DNA of 30,851 bases from Bifidobacteriaceae bacterium (GTDB taxonomy: Bacteria > Actinomycetota > Actinomycetes > Actinomycetales > WQXJ01), in the NCBI GenBank assembly GCA_031279575.1, contig JAITIG010000099.1, positions 1 to 30,851 on the forward strand, written 5' to 3'. Both the position numbers and the translations under genes were made by a program. The notes under the pieces are model-generated. The model was not told the DNA's origin and made no database searches. It saw only the letters and a list, made by a program, of their open reading frames with translations. This document shows positions 20,254 through 28,500 of this stretch, piece after piece. Each line of letters begins with the position of its first letter. Position 1 is the first letter of the stretch.

Positions 20254-22122
20254 TCAGCCGCAGGGGCGGCGGTAGCGGCCGTCCGCCTGGCCCAGGGTCT
20301 GCTCCAGGCGGATCGACTCCTGGACGCAGTAATCCCAGGACAGGCGGTTGGAGGCGTCGTTGAGGTCGGCGCAGGGCCACTTGTCCCACGTTTTGTAGCG
20401 GATGACCTCGCCGGAGGTGTACTCGGTGGTGGCCCCGCCAATGTAGACCATCTGGCCTGAGGCGTCGTACCAGTTGCCGCCGGCGCCCTTGCGCCAACCC
20501 GGCGGCAGCGCGTTGGCGCCCTCGCCGGGCGGGTTTTGCTGGTCGTCCCAATAGGTGCACCACATGTAGGGCTGGCGCGCAAACCAGACCGGGCGCTCCT
20601 TGGTCTCATTGACGAAAGCCGAGTCGCCGTAGTTGCCGGCGTGGGCGCCCAGCGCCCCCCTGGGGTTGTAGCCCACGCCGCGCATGCGCCCGTCCATGGT
20701 CCACCACAAGATGTACCCCTCCCCCGGTTGGAAGCGGGCCACATTGGCGGCCAGGCGGGTGGGCAGGGTTCCAGCCGCTTTGAGGGCCGCCCGGTCCTCG
20801 TAGGCGGTGGCGGGCATGCCCCAGGCCCACAGCTCGCCCTGGCCGGTCAAAACCACGGTGGCGGTGTAGCCGCAGGAGAGCCCCACCACCCCTCCCGCCG
20901 AGCCGGTCCCGGCCGGCAAAGCCGCGTAGGCGGGGGTGCGGGCGCAACCGTACCAGGCCTGCGACAACCGCTTCTGGTCGCAAGTCCGCCCCAAGGCCGC
21001 CCAGGTGTCCGGGTCCTGGCCCCAGGTCAGCACCCGGCCGGTCGACAGCAAGGCGGCCCCGAAGCCGATCCCGCTGTGGACTTGGACAATGTACTCCTCC
21101 GGGCTGTTGCGCCGGAACCACGGCTCCAGCGACTTCGACCGGGCGGCCCTGACCGGGCGGCGCTCCTTGTCGCGCATATTGGGGCGGGGCTGCCTCGCGT
21201 CCGGCTGGGACGGGTCGGCATAGCCGGAGTTGGTTTGCGGCTGGTCTTTGGCCGGGCGCTCCCAATCGGTCAAAAAGCCGTCGTCGCCGCCGCCGAAGTA
21301 CCACACGTCGCCGTTGGCCAGCACCACCCAGAAGGTGGCGAAGCCGCCCTCCAACTGGACCGGGCGGTTGGACGGGTCGTCGTCGATCGACGGCAGGTCC
21401 GCCACCGGCTGCGCCCCGATGTAGGCGCGCAGATTGGGCGAGGCGTCGTCCGGCTGCGGGCCGCCGTACTGATTGGCGCCCCAGGACCAGATGGTGCCGT
21501 CCTCCCGGATGCCCGCCCCGGCCATATCGCTCATCGACAGCTCCCGGATGGCGCACAGGGGGACGACTTGCTGGCCGTGGGCGTTGGTTTGGCCGCCCTC
21601 GTCCCAGTGCCCGCCGATCTGGACCTGCCTGGGCGGCGTCGAGTAGTTGGGGCCGAGCAAGTCGCGCTGCTGGCCGGTGCCGTTGCGCGTGCCCCACCAG
21701 CCCCAGCCCCAAACGCAGCCCTGCGTGTCGATGGCGTTGAAGTCGTGGCTGCCCGCCGCCATGTCGACGATGGCGCCCTGCGGCAGGCCCTCGACCAGGG
21801 CGGGGGCGAAGTTGAGGAACTCCTGCTGCTCAATCGAGCTGGTCGGCCCGCCCGAGGCGCCCTCGTCCGCCAAACCCCAGACAAAGGCGTAGCCGTCCAC
21901 CACCTCCAGGCCGGTTTCAACCGAGCGCCGGTCTTTGCGCTGGTGCGGCTCGACTTTGGCGGTGTCGCGGTGCATCACCGCCGGGGCGGCCTGGGCGCGG
22001 GCGCCTGGCGGGCGGGCTTCCCCGGCGGGCGCCAGCGCGCCCGCCAGCCCCACCGCCAAGCCGACGGCCGCCAAGACCGCGCCGGCCAGGCGGCGCGCAG
22101 CCGCGGGGACGGCATCGGGCAT
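20254..22122 (-). CDS. Secreted RCC1-repeat-like (beta-propeller) protein
   Basis: 622 aa with an N-terminal signal peptide (basic start, hydrophobic about 11-31, likely cleavage near ARAQA). The body has recurring Gly-x-aromatic-x-Trp-Gly strands typical of RCC1 repeats at about 79 (FVWGLADEG), 136 (CVWGWG), 209 (GTIWSWGANQYGG), 271 (GDVWYFGGG), 362 (GRVLTWGQD), 429 (GELWAWGMP) and 478 (GRMRGVGYNPRGALG). Seven such strands fit a seven-bladed propeller. The last ~120 residues are Trp/Tyr/Cys-rich and unassigned. The ATG at 22122 overlaps the upstream PilX-like stop (TGATG); the longer frame to 22461 lies inside that gene. Co-expression with two pilin-like genes suggests a surface or pilus-associated role, for example adhesion; this is inference. 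Confidence 0.7.
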   Translation of the reverse strand: MPDAVPAAARRLAGAVLAAVGLAVGLAGALAPAGEARPPGARAQAAPAVMHRDTAKVEPHQRKDRRSVETGLEVVDGYAFVWGLADEGASGGPTSSIEQQEFLNFAPALVEGLPQGAIVDMAAGSHDFNAIDTQGCVWGWGWWGTRNGTGQQRDLLGPNYSTPPRQVQIGGHWDEGGQTNAHGQQVVPLCAIRELSMSDMAGAGIREDGTIWSWGANQYGGPQPDDASPNLRAYIGAQPVADLPSIDDDPSNRPVQLEGGFATFWVVLANGDVWYFGGGDDGFLTDWERPAKDQPQTNSGYADPSQPDARQPRPNMRDKERRPVRAARSKSLEPWFRRNSPEEYIVQVHSGIGFGAALLSTGRVLTWGQDPDTWAALGRTCDQKRLSQAWYGCARTPAYAALPAGTGSAGGVVGLSCGYTATVVLTGQGELWAWGMPATAYEDRAALKAAGTLPTRLAANVARFQPGEGYILWWTMDGRMRGVGYNPRGALGAHAGNYGDSAFVNETKERPVWFARQPYMWCTYWDDQQNPPGEGANALPPGWRKGAGGNWYDASGQMVYIGGATTEYTSGEVIRYKTWDKWPCADLNDASNRLSWDYCVQESIRLEQTLGQADGRYRRPCG

Positions 22123-24020
22123 CACCGCTTCACCTCTTCCGGGGGGGTGGCGCGCTCCAACCAGGCAATCACCCAGGAGCCGTTCTTGACCGGCGCGAAC
22201 AACCTGGGCGAGGCCGTCAGCAAGGCCTGGTTGAAGACGTACTCTTTGCGGTAGCCGGAGTGGAGCTGGCCCGTTTGGTCGTCGTGGTAGCCCACGATGC
22301 CCCGGAAGCGCTGGGTGATCGAGCCGTGGACGCGCAGCGTCCCCAGCCGGCCGCCCTCCTTCCAGTTCTGCAAGCCGAAGCCGGCCGTGGCGGCGTACAT
22401 GGCCGCCTCGATGGTGAGCGTTTCGGCGTCGCCATCGTAGAGGCTGTGCTTGGCCGCCCACGAGGCGTCCAACGCGCCCGGCCCGGCCCGGGACCAGATG
22501 TGGCCGGAGCCGGCCCGCACCGAGCGGTAGGTCACCATGATCGGGTTGAAGATCTCAATTGAGCGGTCGGAGATAACCCCCAGCAGGTTCTTGGCCGGGT
22601 CTTGCGCCATCAGGTCGCCGGTCAGCACAACCGCGCCGGAGGCCCCGACCGTCAGGCTTTGGGCCGCCACGCCCTCGATGAACAAGTTGCCGACGCCGCC
22701 GCGCTTGCCGGGCAGCAGCATGGCTTTCTCATAGCTGTAGCTGACGCCCGGCCCGGGCGGCGCGCCTTGGTAGGTGCCCAGCGGCAGACCGTCGCCGATG
22801 CCGCCGGAGGGGATCTGGGCGTGCGCCACCGACTCGTCCGCCACGTCGACATAGACCAGGCCGTCGGCGGGCAGGTCGACCGCGGCGCCGGCGCTGGAGG
22901 CCAAAGCCGCGGCCGAGCCGCAGTGCGGCGCCGGGTGGGCGGTGTCGCGGGACCAGACGCGCATCTTCGCGCCGTCCAACACGATCCGGGTGGGGCCCTG
23001 GTAGAGGCAGCCGCGGCCGTCCCGCTTGGCGGCCGCCTTCGGGTCTTCTGTGTCCGGCAGTTGGAGCGGCTCGGGGCGGTAGACCGGCGCCGAGCTGAAC
23101 ACCGCCGCGCCGTTGACGCACTGGCCCCAAGTCGCCTCGTCTGCGGCCGAGGCCTGCCGGCAGGCCGGGTCCGAGGTGGAAAAGGCGCCTTGGAACTGCG
23201 CCCCGGAGGACCTGATGGTGTCGTTGGAGTGGACGGGGCCGCTCAACACGTCGCCGGCGGTGAAATCCGGTTCGGCGCAGGGGAAGGACAAGCCCTTGTT
23301 GACGTAGGCGCGCCGCACGGGGCTGGCGGGGCCGAGTTGCCAGCGGTAGCCCAACTCCCCTGGCCGGGTCAGGTCCGCGCCCAGCGTGTAGCCGCCGCCG
23401 CAGCCTTGCGAGGTCAGCTGGCCGGCGCCGTAGACGCTCTCCGAGGGTTGGTTGACCCAGGTGGAGTAGGTGGTGTAGTCGTTTGGGTCGGCCAGCTCGT
23501 AGTCGCTGAAATAAAGCCATTTGGCGCCCGCCTCGCGGCCCAGGTAGCCCTTCAAGGCGCGGTAGACCTGGCCCGCCCGGCCGGTCGACAAGACCTCAAC
23601 CGCCTCTGCGGTGGCCGAGTAGGCGGTGATGGCGTAGTGGTAGCGCTGGCGGCCGGACCCGATCTCCTCCCAGCCGACGGGCGTGTCCGCGCCCCAGCCG
23701 CATTGGGACCCGAACTGGTCGCCGTCCGGGCCGCCGGTGGCCCGGTCCTGGCAGTAGGGGGCGTCCGGGCCGGTGATCGCCTCAAGATAGGAGGGGTCGC
23801 CGCGCAGCTGGGCCAACAGGTCGTTGAGGCCGGAGCGGGCGGCCGCCAGGGCCAGGTCGGTGTCCTGGGAGCGGCGCGAATGCTTGATCGAGTTGGTCGC
23901 CAGGGCCAAGGTGGCCAACACCACCATCAGGATGATGGTCAATGAGACCAGCACCGCCGCCATGGTCAGCCCCGCGTCCGCCGGGGCGCGCCCCGCCCGC
24001 AGGCGCCGGGGAGCCCTCAC
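22122..24020 (-). CDS. PilX-like pilus assembly / minor pilin protein
   Basis: 632 aa. The N-terminus has a basic leader and DAGLTMAAVLVSLTIILMVV, a type IV pilin-like helix. It is followed by SRRSQDTDLALAAARSGLNDLL, which resembles actinobacterial proteins with a PilX N-terminal domain. If cleaved after G17, position +5 is Ala (A22), not the usual Glu. The large C-terminal part is extracellular, Cys- and Tyr-containing, with stretches such as GNLFIEGVAAQSLTVGASGAVVLTGDLM that suggest a beta-rich fold. The GTG at 24020 overlaps the upstream prepilin stop (GTGA). Middle gene of a coupled three-gene operon. The assembly ATPase and peptidase genes are not in the window. Confidence 0.72.
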   Translation of the reverse strand: MRAPRRLRAGRAPADAGLTMAAVLVSLTIILMVVLATLALATNSIKHSRRSQDTDLALAAARSGLNDLLAQLRGDPSYLEAITGPDAPYCQDRATGGPDGDQFGSQCGWGADTPVGWEEIGSGRQRYHYAITAYSATAEAVEVLSTGRAGQVYRALKGYLGREAGAKWLYFSDYELADPNDYTTYSTWVNQPSESVYGAGQLTSQGCGGGYTLGADLTRPGELGYRWQLGPASPVRRAYVNKGLSFPCAEPDFTAGDVLSGPVHSNDTIRSSGAQFQGAFSTSDPACRQASAADEATWGQCVNGAAVFSSAPVYRPEPLQLPDTEDPKAAAKRDGRGCLYQGPTRIVLDGAKMRVWSRDTAHPAPHCGSAAALASSAGAAVDLPADGLVYVDVADESVAHAQIPSGGIGDGLPLGTYQGAPPGPGVSYSYEKAMLLPGKRGGVGNLFIEGVAAQSLTVGASGAVVLTGDLMAQDPAKNLLGVISDRSIEIFNPIMVTYRSVRAGSGHIWSRAGPGALDASWAAKHSLYDGDAETLTIEAAMYAATAGFGLQNWKEGGRLGTLRVHGSITQRFRGIVGYHDDQTGQLHSGYRKEYVFNQALLTASPRLFAPVKNGSWVIAWLERATPPEEVKR

Positions 24021-25108
24021 CCGGCCACCACCTCAACCGTTTTGGCGGCCCCGGGGGCCAGTTCCACGGTCTGGGGCGCCGCCTGGCCCGCGGTCACAAA
24101 GTAGGTGCCGGGGAACACCTTGTCGAAGCGGGCCCGGCCGGCCGCGTCCAGCGTCTTGGCGGTGGTGGCGCCCTGCGCCCCGGAGGCCGGCTCGATTTGG
24201 GCCGAGCCCACCGCCGCGCTGGCGCCGACCACGTTGACGGTGAGCTGGGCCGCGCGGTCGTAGGGCGGGAAGCCGACGCGCCTGGACGCGCCCGGCGCCA
24301 CGCCCGCCACCTCTTGGACCGGGTGGTCGTCGCCGCCCGGCGTGACCCACTGGCCGGACCCGTCCCCCAGCAGTTTGACCTGGTAGAGGCCCAAGGCGCC
24401 GGGCGGCGGCGTGACTGGGACCAGGGCGCAGCCGGTCTGGTCGGTGGTGGCCTGGAAGCTGGGCGCGCCCTGGCCCGCCACCTCCACCTTGACCCCGGCG
24501 CGGGCCGCGCCCGCGCCCGCCCCGGCCCCGCCGCCGACTTTGACCGCCAGCAGGGCCTGGCCCGGGTCCAGGCCGAGGGTCTCATCCCGCATCGGGGGGA
24601 AGACCTGCGCCGCCACATGGGGTTTGGCGCCTTGGCCCAGGCCCTCCCAGGTGACGGTGACGGTGACGATGGTGCCCCACACCGCTTGGCCGCCGATGGT
24701 CTCAGACTCGCAGGCCGAGCCGGTCCGCGCCTGCCACAGCTCGGCTTGGCGGGTCAGGCGGTAGCGCTGGCCGTCGATCTTGAAGGCGTATTCCGCCTCG
24801 CCCGAGGCCAGCTCCGCCGACAGGTTGGGGTTGGCCACCAGCCCGGCCGCGCGCAGCGCCTGCGCGCCGCCGCCGGCGATGGCCTGCGAGGCGAATTCGA
24901 GCTCCCGCTGGGCCAGGCCGCTGGCGCCAAGGCGGGCGCGGTTGTCGCGGCTGGTCGCGCTCGTGGTGGCCACCACCGCCGCGGCGGCCAAGGTGAACAC
25001 CGCCATGACGGCGATCGCCACCACCACCTCGACCAGCGAGGCGCCGGTTGTTTGCGGCCTGGGGCCGCCAGTTGGGCAGCGCTTGGCGCGCACGGGTTTT
25101 GGCCCCAT
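24017..25108 (-). CDS. PilV-like type IV prepilin with extra beta-sandwich domains
   Basis: 363 aa from the ATG at 25108, which has GGAAGG 3 nt upstream; the frame extends to 25264 but that part is non-conserved-looking and has no such signal. The leader MGPKPVRAKRCPTGGPRPQTTG ends at a classical prepilin peptidase site G22|A23 with Glu at +5 (ASLVEVVVAIAVMAVFTL), then a hydrophobic helix. From about residue 215 there are two repeat-like beta domains (AGVKVEVAGQGAPSFQATTDQTGCALVPV and LTVNVVGASAAVGSAQIEPASG...GRARFDKVFPGTYFVTAGQ) resembling carboxypeptidase-regulatory/SpaA-type folds. First gene of the surface operon. Likely a minor pilin or pseudopilin exposed outside the cell. Confidence 0.75.
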   Translation of the reverse strand: MGPKPVRAKRCPTGGPRPQTTGASLVEVVVAIAVMAVFTLAAAAVVATTSATSRDNRARLGASGLAQRELEFASQAIAGGGAQALRAAGLVANPNLSAELASGEAEYAFKIDGQRYRLTRQAELWQARTGSACESETIGGQAVWGTIVTVTVTWEGLGQGAKPHVAAQVFPPMRDETLGLDPGQALLAVKVGGGAGAGAGAARAGVKVEVAGQGAPSFQATTDQTGCALVPVTPPPGALGLYQVKLLGDGSGQWVTPGGDDHPVQEVAGVAPGASRRVGFPPYDRAAQLTVNVVGASAAVGSAQIEPASGAQGATTAKTLDAAGRARFDKVFPGTYFVTAGQAAPQTVELAPGAAKTVEVVAG

Positions 25109-25136
25109 CTGCCTTCCATTTCTTGTCAGTCGAAGA

Positions 25137-25152
25137 GCGCCCTTTTGGGCGC
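25137..25152. repeat. Perfect 6-bp inverted repeat upstream of the prepilin gene
   Basis: GCGCCC and GGGCGC flank TTTT. It is centred about 37 nt upstream of the prepilin ATG, so it could be a leader hairpin or an operator. Confidence 0.5.
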
Positions 25153-25315
25153 GGCGATTCCAGGTGTTCCCATGGATTTGTCGGCGCGGCAAGAACGGCC
25201 TGCGGCAGTCTCCCTCAGCCCCCCGTCGCTGCGGCGGCATCGCTTCTCGCCCGCGCCCAACCACCGTAGCAAGGCCCGCCGCGGCGGTTCAACCAGCCGC
25301 CAACGCGTTCACCGC

Positions 25316-25460
25316 TGGCGTAACCGCCGCGCCGCCGGGCAGTCATGTTGACGTAGCCACGCTGCGGCCCCAAGGCCAAGCGCCGCCAAGTCCGCTTGGT
25401 CCGTTGACCCGCCGCCGCAGCCCTGGAATGATGGATGGCGGGCTGAATGGTGACGTAACC
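25316..25460 (+). promoter_or_regulatory. Three direct TGRCGTARCC elements
   Basis: tggcgtaacc (25316-25325), tgacgtagcc (25349-25358) and tgacgtaacc (25451-25460) lie in the same orientation between the divergent units. The last is downstream of the candidate GH30 promoter. They may be binding sites for a shared regulator. Confidence 0.3.
25404..25432 (+). promoter_or_regulatory. Candidate GH30 promoter
   Basis: TTGACC (25404-25409), 17-nt spacer, AATGAT (25427-25432). This gives a leader of about 65 nt. The interrupted palindrome CCAAGtccgCTTGG ends 4 nt upstream of the -35. Confidence 0.35.
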
Positions 25461-25504
25461 ATTCCCGCCAGTTCGCTTCGCTCGCTAGACAAAAGAGGTC
25501 AAGG

Positions 25505-28500
25505 ATGACATCGCATCACCCGCATCGCGCAACCATGCCCAGGACGGCGGCCGCAGCCGCCCTGGCTCTCGGCCTGGCCGGGCTGGCAGTGGCCGGGCCC
25601 TCCCCGGCGCCGACCCCGGCCGCCGCCGCGCCCGGCGCCGGCATCACCATCACCCCCAACCCGTGGTACGCCTCCGAGCCCTTCGACGGCTGGGGCACCT
25701 CCCTGGTCTGGTTCGCCAACGCCATCGGCGCCTACCCCGACGAGCTGCGCCAGCAGCTTTACGACCTGGTCTTCTCCGAGGCGGGCCTGGACCTGAACGT
25801 GGCCCGCTACAACATCGGCGGCGGCAACTCCTCCGACACCCCCAGCTACCTCAGGCTGGGCGGGGCGGTGCCCGGCTACTGGGCGCCAGACCCGGACGGC
25901 GGCGCCGAGATCTACGGCGGCGTCTCCACCAGCTACGCCGACCGCGCCGCCCTGGCGGCCGTGTGGGACCCGCAGGACCCAACCCACTTCGACTGGACCC
26001 AAGACGCCGGCCAGCGCTGGTGGCTGGAGCAGTTCGCCGAGACCGGGCAGGTCACCAAACTGGAGGCGTTCGCCAACTCGGCCCCCTACTTCTTGACCGC
26101 CTCCGGCTACACCTCCGGCGGCACCAGCTCCACCGCCGAGAACCTGCCCACCACAGCCCTGGACCAATTCGCCGGCTACCTGGTCAAGGTGGTCGAGCAC
26201 CTGGAGGACCAGTACGGCCTCGAATTCGACACCATCGACCCGTTCAACGAGCCCAACACCAACTACTGGAGCACAACCCTGACGGGCGGCGTGCCGACCG
26301 GCGGGCGCCAAGAGGGTATGCACGTCGGCACCGCGCGCCAGGCCGCCATGATCCAGGCGCTGCGCCTGGCGCTGGACGGGGCCGAGACCGAGGCGGTCAT
26401 ATCGGCCATGGATGAGACCAACCCGGGCACCTTCATGACCAACTGGAACAGCTACTCGGCCGCGGTCAAGGAGATGGTGGGCCAGATGAACGTCCACACC
26501 TACGGCACCTCCAGCCGCCTGCAAGTCCGCGACGCCTCCAAAACCGCCGACAAGCCGCTCTACATGAGCGAGATCGAAGGCGACTGGGCGGGCTCCGGCG
26601 GCTTCAACCCGCAGTCGATGGCGAACGCCTTCGGCCTGGCCGGGCGCATCGCGGACGACCTGCGCGAACTCGAGCCAGACGCCTGGGTGCTGTGGCAGCC
26701 GGTGGAGGACCTCTACAACATGGACGGCGCCTACACCGACTCGGAGAACCTCAACTGGGGCTCCTTGTACATCGACTTCGACTGCCAGTATTACGGGGAG
26801 GAGGCGCCGGAGAACTTCAAGTCCGCCCGGCGCGTCGCCCAGGCCGGCAGCGCGGCGGCGGTCGAGCCGTGCCACATCATGGTCAACTCGAAGTTCAACG
26901 CCATGCGCAACTACTCCAACTTCATCCGCCCCGGCGACTCGCTGATCGCGGTCGACAACTCCTTGGCGACGGCCGCCGTCAACGCCGCGGGCGACGCCCT
27001 GACCGTGGTCTACACCAACTCGGGGACCTCGGACGCCGCGGTCACGGTCGATTTGGCCGGTTTCGCCGCCATCGAGCCCGATGCCGCCGCCACGGCCTAT
27101 GTTTCCACCCAGCCCACCGGGTCCACCCTGGCCCAAGTCCAGGCGGCCGGCGTGGTGCCGCAAACCCCGGTGGCGGTGGACCAGGCCAACCAGAATGTGA
27201 CCTTGACCCTGCCCGCCCAGTCCATCGCCAGCATCGTGGTCGAGGGCGTCTCCGGCGTCTCGGCCCAGGCCACCGGCCCGCGCGACGGCGAGACCTACCT
27301 GCTCAAAGGCAAGGCCTCGGGGCGCTACCTGGGCGATGGCGGCGACCCAGAGGCCGCCAACCAGGTCCAGATCCAAGACATCGGCGCCACCAGCGAAGAG
27401 GCCCTGGCCCAGGCCTGGACCTTCCACCAGGTCGACACCTCGGCTTGGAACGAGCCGGCCGCCAAGGCCTTCGCGCTGCAGAACACCTCCGGCGAGTTCC
27501 TGACCGCCTCCTCGGCCGGAACCTCGCTGGACACCATGGCGCCGGCCGAGGCGCTGGCCAATCCGAACGCGACCTGGATCGCCTCGACCGCCAACGGGTT
27601 CGAGTTCTCGCTGCTGAACAAGGCCCTGGGGACGTCTCTGGAAGTCAACGGGCAAGCCTCGGCGGCCGGCTCGCCGGTGGGGGTCTACACCTTCAGCGGC
27701 GGGGCGCACCAGTATTGGACCCTCGGCTCGACCAAGCCGACCAGCACCGAGGCGCAGGTTGTGGCCACCGCCCCGGGTGTGGCGCCCGAGCTGCCGGCCA
27801 CCGCCCGGCCGGTCTACGAGTTCGGCCCCGGCTCGCCCAGCCCGGTGACCTGGGAAGAGCTGCCGGCCGAGACCTGGGGCGAGCCCGGCGCGGTGGAGGT
27901 CGCGGGCGCCGGGGTGGACGTGTTCGGCAACAGCTACCCGGCGCTGGTCACCGTCTTGGTGGGCCAGTACGGCCAAACCGAGCCGGTCCGGATCAAAGTG
28001 CCGGCCGGCTCGACGGCGGCGGCTGTCGAGCAGGCCGCGCCAGCCACGGCCGAAGTCGCCGTCGGCGACCTGGGGCGGACCGTGGAGGCGCCTGTGACCT
28101 GGGACTTCAGCCAGGCGGCCGATTCTGACTTCGCGGATGTGGGCGCGCTGGCGCGGATCGGGGGCCTGGTGGCCTCCAATGTGGCGGGCAGCCCCGACCT
28201 GCCGGTGTGGCTCCTGGTCATCACCCAAAGCGGTTCGACCGTCGACAACCTGTGCCCCCGGACCAACGCCGGCGGGCACGTCTCTTCGGTCGCGGCCCAC
28301 TACACCGAGGGCAGCGCCTCGGCCAACAACACCTGCGACGGCTCGCTGACCACCAACTGGTCCAACTGGCGCAGCTCCGGCTACACCTCTGGCACCTTGA
28401 CCTACACCCTGGACGCGCTCTACTGGCTGAGCAGCGTCGCGGTGGTGCCCTATGAGCGCTCCCCGCTGAGCGTCACTATCGAGGTCAACCCCAACTCGAG

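Larger units (their letters stand above)
25109..25504. other. Divergent intergenic region prepilin operon / GH30
   Basis: About 396 nt with no supportable gene. It contains a perfect short hairpin near the prepilin start, three direct TGRCGTARCC elements, an interrupted palindrome CCAAGtccgCTTGG (25386-25399) and a plausible promoter for the GH30 gene. It is less extreme in GC than the coding DNA on both sides. Confidence 0.65.

Noticed and set aside
22123..22461. N-terminal extension of the RCC1-like protein
   Set aside because: It lies inside the PilX-like gene and precedes a clear signal peptide; the TGATG overlap marks the true start.
25109..25264. N-terminal extension of the prepilin
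   Set aside because: The ATG at 25108 has a close GGAAGG and gives a normal prepilin leader; the upstream part contains the GCGCCC/GGGCGC hairpin.
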